Notes: a model not told the origin generated them from the sequence alone. Counted from the stretch's first letter, positions 42,123 to 50,786 are shown. The stretch is DNA of 55,799 bases from an uncultured Prevotellaceae bacterium (GCA_900316575.1 ONDJ01000012.1:24531-80329); one strand, 5' to 3'. Translations and numbers: made by a program.

Positions 42123-43748
42123 TTATTTTGTAATTTCTGTGATGGGTTGCCCTATGCAACCATTAGGCATCTGAATGTGGAGCATGGAGCAAATGGTGGC
42201 GGCAATGTCAGTGATGTGAACTTCGCGGGCTGTGTGACCATGCTCAATGCCCCAACCGTAGAAGACGCAAGGTATATGGTTGTCATAGGGATTCCATACG
42301 CCGTGGGTAGTCCCTGTGATGTTTTTCTTCTTGCTGGTTCCATAAACAGCAGGAAGAGGTATGGTGAGTAGCTGTCCACTACGCGTGCGGTGGCAACCGT
42401 TGATGGCACGTTCGCGAATGACCTGAGGAATGGGAGCGGTCAATATCTTATCTATATCAGCCACATAAGCAAACAGTGTGTCTTGCTTCAGAAAATCCAC
42501 ACTCAAAGCACGAAGTTCCTGCTCGTCAATGCCGATACGCTCTATCGCATCGTGGTTGAGAAAGATCTGACAGCTTTGGTCGCCAAAGAGCAAACGTTCG
42601 TTGGTGTTGTAGTGTTTCATCAGATAGTCGCTCAGCTGGCGCGTAGTTGCTCCCATATTCCAAGGGGCAGACTGGATGTGATGGTCGCGATTAAAGTCGA
42701 TATTGTGGGCTGCTCCATGGTCAGCTGAAAGAAACACGATATAGTTCCCCTTTCCCACTTCGCGATCGAGCACACGTAGGAAAGCCTCTATATCGCGGTC
42801 AAGCCGCAGGTAAGTATCTTCGGTTTCAACAGCATTGATACCAAATTGGTGACCTATGTAGTCTGTGGGGCTGATGCTCACACAGAGCATATCAGTTTGA
42901 GCACCTTTACCTAATTGTTCGCCTACCAATGCGGCTTCTGCCATAGCAAAGGTGAGTGTGATGCCTGCAGGCACACTGCGGATGAGGCCATAACCATTCT
43001 TGGCCTTAATAGCTTTCAAGTCGTAGGGGAACGTCACTTGCCCATTTCTGACATAAGGTCCTTCATATGGAGCGTTGTCCTCGGTGCTTTGCTGATAGGT
43101 GTTGATGGGATAGAGCGTTTCCCAAGGCTGCGAAAGCAGGCTGTCGGGCAAATGGCGGGCGTTAAAAGCTTGAGCCCATGCGGGCAAATCGTTTCTATAG
43201 AAAGTTGAAGTGATGAAACATCCGGCCTCGTCGTCAAACCAATAGGCAGCATTGGCACTATGGCCAGCGGGAAGTATGGAAGCACGCTCTTTCAATGCCA
43301 CACCCACCACCTTTGACTGGAAGTTGGTGGCCAGCCGCAGCTCATCTCCTATGGTTGTCGCCTTCATGTTTCGGGGCGACATACGTCCAGCCTTGCCCTG
43401 ACTACCTACGGCGCAGACTGTGGTATCCTCCGTGCAGTATTGCCAGCGGTTGCCGTCCCTAAATGTGTTGCCAGCAATGCCATGAATGGAAGGAACTGAA
43501 CCTGTATAAATACTGGCATGGCCTGCAGCAGTCACTGTGGGGAAATAGTTTATCTGGCAGTTGTCGGCGGAAAAACCTTCGCCAAGCAAGCGTTTCAGCC
43601 CACCCTCGCTATAGCGCGAAGCATAGCGATGCAGATAGTCCCAACGCATTTGGTCAACCACAATGCCCACCACGAGTTTCGGACGCTCGGGCTGAGCCTG
43701 TACGAGAAGGGAAAGCCCAAAGAACAAAAGCAATAGAAAACGTTTCAT
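42123..43748 (-). CDS. pafA: PafA-type alkaline phosphatase
   Basis: This exported phosphomonoesterase of the alkaline phosphatase superfamily has 541 residues. The ATG at 43748 begins the signal peptide MKRFLLLLFFGLSLLVQAQ. The metal-binding VVGIVVDQMRWDYL (about 26-39), the nucleophile Thr in NYFPTVTAAGHASIYTG (about 71), FLSADHGAAHN and GTTHGVWNPYD match PafA, which uses zinc and a Thr nucleophile. In Flavobacteria the enzyme releases phosphate from many monoesters without being repressed by phosphate. Assignment of the symbol rests on these motifs and the length. It is followed by mrp after 17 bases on the same strand. Confidence 0.88.
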   Translation of the reverse strand: MKRFLLLLFFGLSLLVQAQPERPKLVVGIVVDQMRWDYLHRYASRYSEGGLKRLLGEGFSADNCQINYFPTVTAAGHASIYTGSVPSIHGIAGNTFRDGNRWQYCTEDTTVCAVGSQGKAGRMSPRNMKATTIGDELRLATNFQSKVVGVALKERASILPAGHSANAAYWFDDEAGCFITSTFYRNDLPAWAQAFNARHLPDSLLSQPWETLYPINTYQQSTEDNAPYEGPYVRNGQVTFPYDLKAIKAKNGYGLIRSVPAGITLTFAMAEAALVGEQLGKGAQTDMLCVSISPTDYIGHQFGINAVETEDTYLRLDRDIEAFLRVLDREVGKGNYIVFLSADHGAAHNIDFNRDHHIQSAPWNMGATTRQLSDYLMKHYNTNERLLFGDQSCQIFLNHDAIERIGIDEQELRALSVDFLKQDTLFAYVADIDKILTAPIPQVIRERAINGCHRTRSGQLLTIPLPAVYGTSKKKNITGTTHGVWNPYDNHIPCVFYGWGIEHGHTAREVHITDIAATICSMLHIQMPNGCIGQPITEITK

Positions 43749-43963
43749 AACAACAATATTAAAAACATACAATGATTTCTCTTTTCTGACTAAGAACTAT
43801 TTGGCTCCTTAGCGGACGTTACTGATGCGCAGTGCTCAAATGTGAATAGTCCATAGTGGGAGTGACCAATAAAAATAGAGGGACCTGGGTGTATAAGTTC
43901 AGTGCCAGTAGCAGAAGCGAAAAATAAAGACACTGCCGCTTATCCCAAATCCCTCTTTTTCTT

Positions 43964-44383
43964 TCATTCGTCAATATCGTCGTCCCAACTGTCCCAATCA
44001 TCAAAGCCGTACATCGGCGTAGTGAATTCCTCAATGGAGCGACGATCTTTTTTTGTGGGTCTGCCTGTTCCTCGCGCACGATTTACAAACCCACTGATTC
44101 GGCTCATCTCTAACAGTTCGTATTGCGACGGATCTGTAACATTCTCAACAATATCGGGCAAAAGACGAGCTCCCACCCTTTTCTCTATAGCCTGAAGCAC
44201 ACGAAAGCTGTAGGTCACTGGCGGTTTGCGCACACTCACGGTGTCGCCCTCCTTCACCATCCGCGCTGGCTTTGCCTGAGCCCCGTTGATCTGCACACGT
44301 CCGTTCTTGCAGGCATCGGCAGCGAGCGTGCGTGTCTTGAAAATGCGCACAGCCCAAAGCCATTTGTCTAAACGTGCTTCCAT
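43964..44383 (-). CDS. hslR: S4-domain RNA-binding protein, Hsp15-like
   Basis: The 139-residue protein starts with an S4 domain: MEARLDKWLWAVRIFKTRTL, then DACKNGRVQINGAQAKPARM and VKEGDTVSVRKP. Hsp15 recycles 50S subunits with a trapped nascent chain. The tail is acidic (FDDWDSWDDDIDE) and longer than in the E. coli protein. It lies 10 bases after the HAD phosphatase gene and is probably co-transcribed. A general S4 RNA-binding role is certain; the specific Hsp15 function is inferred. Confidence 0.85.
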   Translation of the reverse strand: MEARLDKWLWAVRIFKTRTLAADACKNGRVQINGAQAKPARMVKEGDTVSVRKPPVTYSFRVLQAIEKRVGARLLPDIVENVTDPSQYELLEMSRISGFVNRARGTGRPTKKDRRSIEEFTTPMYGFDDWDSWDDDIDE

Positions 44384-44393
44384 GAAATTACTA

Positions 44394-45044
44394 TCACAAG
44401 AGTTTCAAAAGCTCTTCGGGTTTGTGAATTATTGTTCCCGCACCAGCGGCCAGCAACTCTGGCTCATCGCGGAAGCCCCATGCTACAGCGATGCAAGGCA
44501 ATCCCGCACGCCGAGCTGTTTCCAAATCCACTTCACTATCGCCTACATAAACGGCTTCACCAGGTTCAGCCCCCAAGCGTGCCAATGCCACAAAGACACT
44601 CGCAGGATCGGGTTTACGCGGCACACCTGCCGTCTCGCCAATAGCGATGTCCATACCAGCAGGGGCAAAGAAGCGTTGATGTAAATCCTGAACAGCCTCG
44701 TTGGGTTTGTTTGAAACCACTCCAAGGCGCTTTCCCTTAGCCTTCAGTCCGCGAATAGCCTCAATCACTCCGTCGTAGGGCTTTGTATGGTCCATGCTGT
44801 GGGCAAAGTAGTAGGGGCGGAACGTGCTAAGTACGACCTCCCTTTCCTCAGAGGAAGTACCTGCTGGCACACTCTGCGCAATAAGGCTCCCCACACCATT
44901 GCCCAAATAGCTGCGTATCTCTTGAATACTGCGTAGCGGCATATCATGCTGTTCCAACGCATAGTTCACCGAAGCATGGAGGTCGTGCAAAGTGTCCAAC
45001 AATGTGCCGTCAAGGTCGAAGATGACCACGGGAAAGTTTAGCAT
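44394..45044 (-). CDS. HAD-superfamily phosphatase, phosphoglycolate phosphatase-like
   Basis: The 216-residue enzyme has the HAD motifs VIFDLDGTLLDT (nucleophile Asp about 10), GVVSNKPNEAV (motif II), KPDPASVFVALARLG (motif III Lys) and VYVGDSEVDLETARRAG (motif IV). The helical cap between motifs I and II is of the Gph type. It is probably a phosphoglycolate or related sugar-phosphate phosphatase. The ATG at 45044 is chosen; the frame extends to 45104, but the family starts at MLNFPVVIFDLDG. A -7 box (45080-45073) precedes it. hslR follows 10 bases after its stop. Confidence 0.87.
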   Translation of the reverse strand: MLNFPVVIFDLDGTLLDTLHDLHASVNYALEQHDMPLRSIQEIRSYLGNGVGSLIAQSVPAGTSSEEREVVLSTFRPYYFAHSMDHTKPYDGVIEAIRGLKAKGKRLGVVSNKPNEAVQDLHQRFFAPAGMDIAIGETAGVPRKPDPASVFVALARLGAEPGEAVYVGDSEVDLETARRAGLPCIAVAWGFRDEPELLAAGAGTIIHKPEELLKLL

Positions 45045-45072
45045 AACGTGCTTTCGTGTTGGTTTTGAGCTG

Positions 45073-45080
45073 CAAAAATA
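45073..45080 (-). promoter_or_regulatory. -7 promoter box of the HAD phosphatase / hslR unit
   Basis: It reads TATTTTTG on the minus strand, 28 bases before the ATG at 45044. No clear -33 box was seen. Confidence 0.45.
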
Positions 45081-45183
45081 CACTTTTTCCTTTTCAGGAA
45101 ACAATCTTTAGACCACAAACATTCGTTTTGTTTCCCGCAATGAACACCCATAAGCAGGGAAACTACGCCGATTTATAGCCCAA

Positions 45184-45372
45184 TCACTCGGCGATGCGCT
45201 GGCGAAAACTCTGGAGCAATTGCTCTCTCTGTTCTACGCTAAGGGAAGTATCGGCGAGAAGTTCTTCAAGCAGACTGATTGCGCGAGACATAGTTTGAGC
45301 TCGCCCTGCTCGGAGACCACTCTGATAGTCGCGATAGGGCAAAAGGTTTCTATTATAATTTCCGTCGCTCAT
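45184..45372 (-). CDS. Small conserved-looking hypothetical protein, 62 residues
   Basis: The function is unknown. The start MSDGNYNRNLLPYRDYQSG is followed by GRAQTMSRAISLLEELLAD and a charged C-terminal helix (SVEQREQLLQSFRQRIAE). The NYNRNLLPY opening gives the impression of a conserved Bacteroidales family, though this was not verified. There is no signal peptide, membrane segment or known motif. It lies between relA and the HAD phosphatase gene on the same strand with spacers of about 100 and 140 bases. Confidence 0.65.
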   Translation of the reverse strand: MSDGNYNRNLLPYRDYQSGLRAGRAQTMSRAISLLEELLADTSLSVEQREQLLQSFRQRIAE

Positions 45373-45472
45373 GCTAAAAAACCAAGTTTTCTGACAAGTT
45401 GCATATTTATTTACTGCTCTGAGTGAGCTCTGCTATGAAGAATTCTATTTGTAAAGCTCCACAAGAAAGTCT

Positions 45473-47659
45473 CTAAACCCGAACGATGCTTTTCACACCT
45501 TTCACGGCTGTGAGCTTGCGAATGAGTGTGCCAAGTTCTTCGGTGTTTTCAACCATGACGGTGAGTATGCCTGAGAAAAGCCCGTCGTGGCTGTCAATAC
45601 GTATGCTGCGAAGCATTACGTGCTGTTCGTGTGAGATGATCGATGTAATGTTGTTGACAATGCCCAGGTCGTCGTTACCCACGATACGCAGTGTGATAGG
45701 ATAAGTGCTTCCGCCCTTGCCAGCCCAGCGTGCTTTGACAATGCGATATCCATAGCGCTCGCGCATGGACGGGGCATTGGGACAGTTGGTGCGATGAATG
45801 GTGATGCCACCACTGACAGTGACAAACCCGAATACATCGTCACCATAAACGGGGTTGCAGCATTTGCCCATGCGAAAATCTACGCCTTTGAGGTTGCGGT
45901 CAATGACAAGCACGTCGTCACTTTCACGCGTTTGTGCGTCGGCATTGGCCTCGAGTGTATATTCCTCAGCACTGCGTCCCGATGTGTGTTGGGTTTGTTG
46001 CGACTCTCCACGAGACAGCTCTGTGTAGGCTTCAAGGATGTCGTTCACGTCGAGCTTTCCACTGGCTATGTCGCTGAAAAACTCGTTGGCTTCCTTATAT
46101 CCTTGCTTGCGCACCAAGCGGTTCCAAAGGGTTTCCTCCCAAGCTACTTTACGGTTTTTGAGTCTTCGCTCAAGTTGTTCGCGAGCAAGCACAGCCTGGC
46201 GCGCACCAAGTTCCTTGACGGCTGCACGTATCTTGCTGCGAGCATGGCTTGAAACGACGATCTGTTCCCATTCGGCCTTGGGCGTTTGGTTGTTGCTGGT
46301 GATGACTTCAACTGTTTCACCACTTTTAAGCTCTCTGCGCAAGGAAACGTTGCGCCCACCAATTTTAGCTCCCGTGCAACGGTTGCCCACAGCGCTATGG
46401 ATATGATAGGCAAAGTCAAGCACCGTGGCATGGGCTGGCAGGCTGTAAAGGTCGCCTTTAGGAGTGAACACATAGGTGCGGTCTTCTTGGAGCTTTTCGG
46501 AAAGACTGCCTTGAAGAAGCTTTTCATCGCCTTGTTCCAAAGCACTGCGTATGTCGGAAAGCCAATGCTCTATGTTGGCTCCGCTACTCTTCACGCCTTT
46601 ATAACGCCAATGAGCGGCCAGTCCGTGTTCAGCAATGTCGTCCATACGATGAGTACGTATCTGCACTTCTACCCACTTGTCTTCGGGTCCCTTCACGGTG
46701 ATATGCAGACTTTCATAACCATTGCTCTTAGGCACTGTGAGCCAGTCGCGCAGACGCTTCAGGTCTATTTCTCTACCATCGGTAACGATGCTGTAGGTTT
46801 TCCAGCATTGCGCCTTTTCTTCCTTGGCGTTGTGTGGGGTGTCAAGAATGATACGTATGGCAAAGAGGTCGAAAACGCCCTCGAAGTCCACTCGCTGCTT
46901 CTTCATCTTCTGCCAAATGGAATGAATGCTCTTTATGCGAGCTTTCATGTGATAGTGGAAACCTGCCTCATCGAGTGCTTTGCGAATGGGAGCCGTGAAA
47001 CGCTCAACGTAAGCATCGCGGGCTTGCTTGGTGGCATTGAGTTTTTCCTTGATGTGATAGTAGGCATCGTGTTCCAAGTATTTAAGCGACAGGTCTTCGA
47101 GTTCACTCTTGATGGTGTAGAGCCCTAACTTATGTGCTAACGGGGCATAGATATGGGCAGCTTCAAGAGAGAAAATGCGCACAGCCTCAGCGTTGGGGTG
47201 GTCCTTGATGAGCCGCATTACCTGTACATGGCGAGCAATGAGCAGCAACACTACGCGCACATCACCAGCCTGTGCCACAAGCAAATTGCGGAAGTTATCG
47301 GTCTTCATGGCTTCGGCATGCGTATCTAAGGCTTCAACCCTGCGAAAACCTGCCAAAAATTCAGCTATTTCCTTTCCGAAGCGCTTTGCGACAGTATGCT
47401 GTATATCCTCTGTTGGTGCCAGCGTGTCAAGAATAAAGGCAACAGCTACATTGCCCGTAACGCCAATCTCCTTACGCGCCATGACGATGCTCTCCAAAGC
47501 AATCTGCAACTTGTCTAATCCGAATATATCGTTAGGCTGTGCGCCATGCTCCAAACATTCGTCAAGATAGCGCGTCACTTCGCGCGCCATCTCTTTCTGC
47601 GCTAAAAAAGCCTCATCACGCCATAAGGCAAGCAAAGCACGTAGTCGGGGAACAATCAT
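45473..47659 (-). CDS. relA: RelA-type (p)ppGpp synthetase with degenerate hydrolase domain
   Basis: This RSH enzyme makes the stringent-response alarmone (p)ppGpp. Starting at the ATG at 47659 gives 728 residues; a start at 47677 would lie in a dispersed repeat. The N-terminal HD domain lacks the usual HD/ED residues: where ALLHDVVEDT is expected, the sequence reads AFILDTLAPTED, and IARHVQVMRLI replaces LADRLHNMRTL. The synthetase is intact, with RVDFEGVFDLFAIRI, SNGYESLHITVKG and VEVQIRTHRMDDIAEHG. A TGS domain (YVFTPKGDLYSLPAHATVLD), a linker with a cysteine-rich patch (GKCCNPVYGD) and a C-terminal ACT domain follow. It is therefore probably synthetase-only, with a second RSH elsewhere supplying hydrolysis. 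Confidence 0.93.
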   Translation of the reverse strand: MIVPRLRALLALWRDEAFLAQKEMAREVTRYLDECLEHGAQPNDIFGLDKLQIALESIVMARKEIGVTGNVAVAFILDTLAPTEDIQHTVAKRFGKEIAEFLAGFRRVEALDTHAEAMKTDNFRNLLVAQAGDVRVVLLLIARHVQVMRLIKDHPNAEAVRIFSLEAAHIYAPLAHKLGLYTIKSELEDLSLKYLEHDAYYHIKEKLNATKQARDAYVERFTAPIRKALDEAGFHYHMKARIKSIHSIWQKMKKQRVDFEGVFDLFAIRIILDTPHNAKEEKAQCWKTYSIVTDGREIDLKRLRDWLTVPKSNGYESLHITVKGPEDKWVEVQIRTHRMDDIAEHGLAAHWRYKGVKSSGANIEHWLSDIRSALEQGDEKLLQGSLSEKLQEDRTYVFTPKGDLYSLPAHATVLDFAYHIHSAVGNRCTGAKIGGRNVSLRRELKSGETVEVITSNNQTPKAEWEQIVVSSHARSKIRAAVKELGARQAVLAREQLERRLKNRKVAWEETLWNRLVRKQGYKEANEFFSDIASGKLDVNDILEAYTELSRGESQQTQHTSGRSAEEYTLEANADAQTRESDDVLVIDRNLKGVDFRMGKCCNPVYGDDVFGFVTVSGGITIHRTNCPNAPSMRERYGYRIVKARWAGKGGSTYPITLRIVGNDDLGIVNNITSIISHEQHVMLRSIRIDSHDGLFSGILTVMVENTEELGTLIRKLTAVKGVKSIVRV

Positions 47660-47681
47660 ATTTGACAATTTAACCATTTAC
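47660..47681 (+). repeat. 22-bp dispersed repeat, copy A
   Basis: ATTTGACAATTTAACCATTTAC lies just upstream of relA, split here as ATTTGACAATTT and AACCATTTAC. The reverse complement of 49733-49754 matches it at 20 of 22 positions. The two copies face each other and bracket the HTH-membrane-DUF3109-ung block. Confidence 0.55.
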
Positions 47682-47719
47682 AATTTGACAGCAGCACATC
47701 GAACCATTAACAACAGCTT

Positions 47720-48010
47720 CTACTCTTTTGCCCTTTTTACATACTCCATAATTTCGCTCTTCTTCCACGAGAGTTCTTTGAAGCCTTGCTGCTTTGTGCC
47801 ACGAGGCAGACGCCCCTCACGCACCAGGTTGTCAAACGTAGCACGACTCACTCCAAGAAGCTGGCAAGCCTGATACTTGCTGATACGCGGTTCATGGATA
47901 GCCTTAAGCGTGTTGAGCAGTTGAAGAGCCTCTTCGTCTGTGAGGTTAGAATTGCCTGCATCAATGTCGCTGACGAACTGAAGCAGAAGCTTTTTGATGG
48001 TGTTTAACAT
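47720..48010 (-). CDS. Excisionase/MerR-type helix-turn-helix protein
   Basis: The 96-residue protein has a helical N-terminal part (LTDEEALQLLNTLKAIH) and a winged HTH of the HTH_17 group: ISKYQACQLLGVSRATFDNL (about 43-62) and VREGRLPRGTKQQG with the recognition wing, followed by LSWKKSEIMEYVKRAKE. Such proteins bind DNA as excisionases or small regulators. Its start lies 50 bases inside the 3' end of the upstream membrane-protein gene. relA follows after a 60-base spacer. The target is unknown. In Bacteroidales similar genes occur in mobile elements, but no element ends are visible here apart from the 22-bp repeats. Confidence 0.82.
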   Translation of the reverse strand: MLNTIKKLLLQFVSDIDAGNSNLTDEEALQLLNTLKAIHEPRISKYQACQLLGVSRATFDNLVREGRLPRGTKQQGFKELSWKKSEIMEYVKRAKE

Positions 48011-48377
48011 AGTAGTAAATGGCTATAAGAAATGTAGGGACTATTAGTAGCAGGCGCAAATGAAGCAACGTTTCGTTGGTAACGGGAATGCCATAGCCCT
48101 GCTCCCAATATTCAATGATATTGGCAATGAGAATATAGTGAAGAAACACACGATGGTAAGCACAAAACTTAAAAGCATAGCTGCAAAGGTACATAAAAAT
48201 GAGCGGTAGCAAGGAAACGTCTGCAATGCGATAGAGCTCCAGCCACTCAACATCAAAAGACAACAGCAAATAGTACACCATATAGCACAATGCCAAGAGC
48301 GCGGGCATCACTTTGAGCGTATAAATCGTTATGATGCCCAGACGGGTTTCGCGTGTTATTTTCTTGGGATGCGACAT
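47961..48377 (-). CDS. Hypothetical multi-span membrane protein
   Basis: The function is unknown. The 138 residues contain four predicted hydrophobic segments: TLKVMPALLALCYMVYYLLL (about 20-39), VSLLPLIFMYLCSYAFKFC (54-72), VFLHYILIANIIEYW (77-91) and LLLIVPTFLIAIYYYV (108-123). A basic start (MSHPKKITRETR) and basic end fit an inner-membrane protein. Its 3' end overlaps the HTH gene by 50 bases in another frame, and it begins 11 bases after the DUF3109 gene. The tight packing suggests one operon from ung or DUF3109 to relA. An association of this membrane protein with the HTH gene is inferred from the overlap. Confidence 0.7.
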   Translation of the reverse strand: MSHPKKITRETRLGIITIYTLKVMPALLALCYMVYYLLLSFDVEWLELYRIADVSLLPLIFMYLCSYAFKFCAYHRVFLHYILIANIIEYWEQGYGIPVTNETLLHLRLLLIVPTFLIAIYYYVKHHQKASASVRQRH

Positions 48378-48388
48378 GGGCTAGTAGG

Positions 48389-49000
48389 TCAACTTAACAA
48401 ACCTTGCTGTCTCAATTCTTTTGCCACGGTGCAAAGTTCATCGTACCATGCCTCTCCAAAACGGCGAACCAGTGGTTCACGCAAAAACTCATACACGCGT
48501 AAGCCTTCTTCCCTACCCTTTTTGCGCGCACCTTCGCAGACACTCCACCGATGCACATTGATGCCCGTAAGTCCGTTCGACAAGCGCTTCTCACGAATGG
48601 GATAGAGCGCACAGGATATGGGCTTGAAGCCACAGGTCTTCTCGATGGCACAAAGCGTGACGGAAGATTTAACAGTATGCTCACCTACAGCCTTGCATTG
48701 TCCTTGGCACGTAAACACACAGTCCTTTCCGCCGACTATGCTGGTGACGAGGTCTCCGTCAGTGTCAATCGTAGCCACACCTTGCCGGTCAATGACGCTT
48801 TGGGCTGAAGCCGACAGCAAAGGCCACGTTTCGTCGAGTGCATCTTCTATTTGAGCAATTTCTTCTTCCAAGAGTGGAGCACCGCTTTCGCCTTCAACAC
48901 AGCAGGCACCGCCGCAGGCTTCTAAGTCGCAGCAGAAACATTCGATGAAAACGTCGGGCGAAACAATCACATTGCCCACTTGAATCATAGGTATTACCAT
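48389..49000 (-). CDS. DUF3109 cysteine-rich protein
   Basis: The 203-residue protein has the DUF3109 cysteine pattern: FIECFCCDLEACGGACCVEG (about 19-38), then CVFTCQGQCKAVG, CAIEKTCGFKPISCALYP and VCEGARKKG. The family is related to YkgJ-like zinc- or iron-chelating proteins; the function is unknown. The ATG at 49000 overlaps the ung stop by 7 bases, which favours coupled translation; an ATG at 48988 is also possible. The membrane-protein gene follows after 11 bases. The many cysteines suggest a metal or Fe-S site. Confidence 0.87.
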   Translation of the reverse strand: MVIPMIQVGNVIVSPDVFIECFCCDLEACGGACCVEGESGAPLLEEEIAQIEDALDETWPLLSASAQSVIDRQGVATIDTDGDLVTSIVGGKDCVFTCQGQCKAVGEHTVKSSVTLCAIEKTCGFKPISCALYPIREKRLSNGLTGINVHRWSVCEGARKKGREEGLRVYEFLREPLVRRFGEAWYDELCTVAKELRQQGLLS

Positions 49001-49656
49001 ACGATAGGTTCTTTACCCTGTTTGACTAAATAGTCGTTCGCTAACTGAAAGTGATGACTGCCGAAGAAACCGCGATAAGCCGAAAGCGGCGAGGGATGAG
49101 CACAGCGCAATACGTAGTGACGAGAAGCGTCGATCAAAGAAGCCTTGCTACCAGCATAGCTTCCCCAAAGCAGAAACACGATGTGCTCATGCTGACGGTT
49201 TATGCTTGCGATAACTGCATCTGTGAAACGCTCCCAGCCTCTCCCTTGGTGTGAACCAGCCTGTCCCTCACGCACGGTGAGCGTAGCGTTGAGCAATAGC
49301 ACACCCTGCCTTGCCCAGCGAAGCAACGAACCGCTCTGGGGCACAGGCGTTCCAAATTCTGCTTCCACTTCCTTGAAAATGTTTTGAAGCGATGGCGGAT
49401 GGGGCACGCCCTCTGCCACACTGAAGCAAAGTCCCTCTGCCTGGCCCGCACCATGATATGGGTCTTGACCAAGAATAACCACACGCACTCTATCAAAAGG
49501 AGTTTGATCAAAGGCATTAAAAACAAGGCGCGCTGGCGGAAAGCAGCGCGCTGTGCGATATTCTTGATGAACAAAAGCGGCTAACTCAGCAAAGTAAGGC
49601 TGATTGAACTCAGCTTGCAAAACTGCCTGCCACGATGGATGTATCTTTACCTGCAT
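48994..49656 (-). CDS. ung: Uracil-DNA glycosylase
   Basis: Ung removes uracil from DNA as the first step of base excision repair. The 220 residues contain the water-activating loop VVILGQDPYHGAGQAEG (catalytic Asp about 65), the uracil-specific Asn segment GVLLLNATLTVREG (about 118-131), and the leucine intercalation loop CAHPSPLSAYRGFFGSHHF (about 183-201). Length and motifs are standard. It overlaps DUF3109 by 7 bases. A dispersed TTTGAC-type repeat lies between it and asnA. Confidence 0.96.
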   Translation of the reverse strand: MQVKIHPSWQAVLQAEFNQPYFAELAAFVHQEYRTARCFPPARLVFNAFDQTPFDRVRVVILGQDPYHGAGQAEGLCFSVAEGVPHPPSLQNIFKEVEAEFGTPVPQSGSLLRWARQGVLLLNATLTVREGQAGSHQGRGWERFTDAVIASINRQHEHIVFLLWGSYAGSKASLIDASRHYVLRCAHPSPLSAYRGFFGSHHFQLANDYLVKQGKEPIVW

Positions 49657-49732
49657 ATACTCATTTTACTATTTGACAATTTACTATTTGACAAACTCTG
49701 ACGCTGAGAAACGTCCGCAGAATAGTCAGGTT

Positions 49733-49754
49733 GTAAATGGTCAAATGGTCAAAT
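49733..49754 (-). repeat. 22-bp dispersed repeat, copy B (inverted)
   Basis: On the minus strand it reads ATTTGACCATTT then GACCATTTAC, matching 47660-47681 at 20 of 22 positions. It overlaps the last codon and stop of asnA. A related tandem (ATTTGACAATTTA then ATTTGACA) lies at about 49671-49692. Confidence 0.55.
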
Positions 49755-50786
49755 CAGTGGGATGTTCGCCTCGTTGCACTGCTTGCGCATCTCTTCGGGC
49801 CAAATGCTGGCTTGGATTTCACCAATGTGAGCCTTGCGCAGATAGAGCATACAGAGGCGCGACTGCCCAATACCGCCACCAATACTCAGCGGCAGTGAAC
49901 CTTCAAGCAAGCGACGATGGAAATAGAGTTGGGCACGTTGTTCTTCGCCTGCTATCTTCAACTGCCGTAGCAGGGCTTCGCGATCAACACGGATACCCAT
50001 CGAACTGAGTTCAAAACTCTGGCCAAGCACATCGTTCCACACGAGCAAGTCACCATTTAGTCCCAAGAAACCGTCTTCATTGGGTGTACTCCAGTCGTCA
50101 TAGTCGGGAGCACGCCCATCGTGAGGCTTACCATCACTAAGTTCGCCACCGATGCCTATAACAAAGACAGCTCCATACTTTTTACAAACTTCACCCTCGC
50201 GCTCTTTGGGCGTGAGGTTGGGATACTCACGAGCTAACTCTTCGGCATGAACAAAGGTTACCTTCTCTGGTAGATGCGTCCCCAGCACGGGGAAACGCTC
50301 TGTGATGAGAAACTCTGTGCGGAGCAATGCATAGTAGATGTTCTTCACCACCTTTTTCAGATAGGCCAGTGTGCGTTGGTCTGCCGTGATGGTCTGTTCC
50401 CAGTCCCATTGGTCCACATAGAGTGAGTGGATGTTGTCGAGCTCTTCGTCGGCACGTATGGCATTCATGTCGGTATAAATGCCGTAGCCAGGCTTGATGT
50501 GTTGTTCAGCCAGTGTCAGACGCTTCCACTTAGCCAGCGAATGTACTACCTCAGCTGTTGCATCTCCCAAATCTTTGATCGGGAAACGCACGGGACGCTC
50601 CGTACCATTGAGGTCGTCATTGATACCCAAACCGCTCTGCACAAAGAGTGGACCTGTGACGCGGCGCAAATGTAGGCCTGTTGAGATGTTATCTTGGAAA
50701 AAACCTTTAATCAGTTTTATTCCCTGTTCCGTTTCGTCGCGATCAAGGAGCGGACGATAACCTTTTGGTGTGATAAGTGCTGCCAT
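49749..50786 (-). CDS. asnA: Asparagine synthetase A (ammonia-dependent)
   Basis: AsnA makes asparagine from aspartate, ammonia and ATP through an aspartyl-AMP intermediate and resembles class II aminoacyl-tRNA synthetases. The ATG at 50786 gives 345 residues, the usual size; the open frame reaches 50903 but contains the promoter. Motifs include LRRVTGPLFVQSGLGINDDLNG (written here as its first part LRRVTGPLF), YVDQWDWEQTI, SSMGIRVD and the C-terminal SIGGGIGQSRLCMLYL. All are intact. It has its own promoter box and is separated by 92 bases from ung. Confidence 0.96.
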   Translation of the reverse strand: MAALITPKGYRPLLDRDETEQGIKLIKGFFQDNISTGLHLRRVTGPLFVQSGLGINDDLNGTERPVRFPIKDLGDATAEVVHSLAKWKRLTLAEQHIKPGYGIYTDMNAIRADEELDNIHSLYVDQWDWEQTITADQRTLAYLKKVVKNIYYALLRTEFLITERFPVLGTHLPEKVTFVHAEELAREYPNLTPKEREGEVCKKYGAVFVIGIGGELSDGKPHDGRAPDYDDWSTPNEDGFLGLNGDLLVWNDVLGQSFELSSMGIRVDREALLRQLKIAGEEQRAQLYFHRRLLEGSLPLSIGGGIGQSRLCMLYLRKAHIGEIQASIWPEEMRKQCNEANIPLI

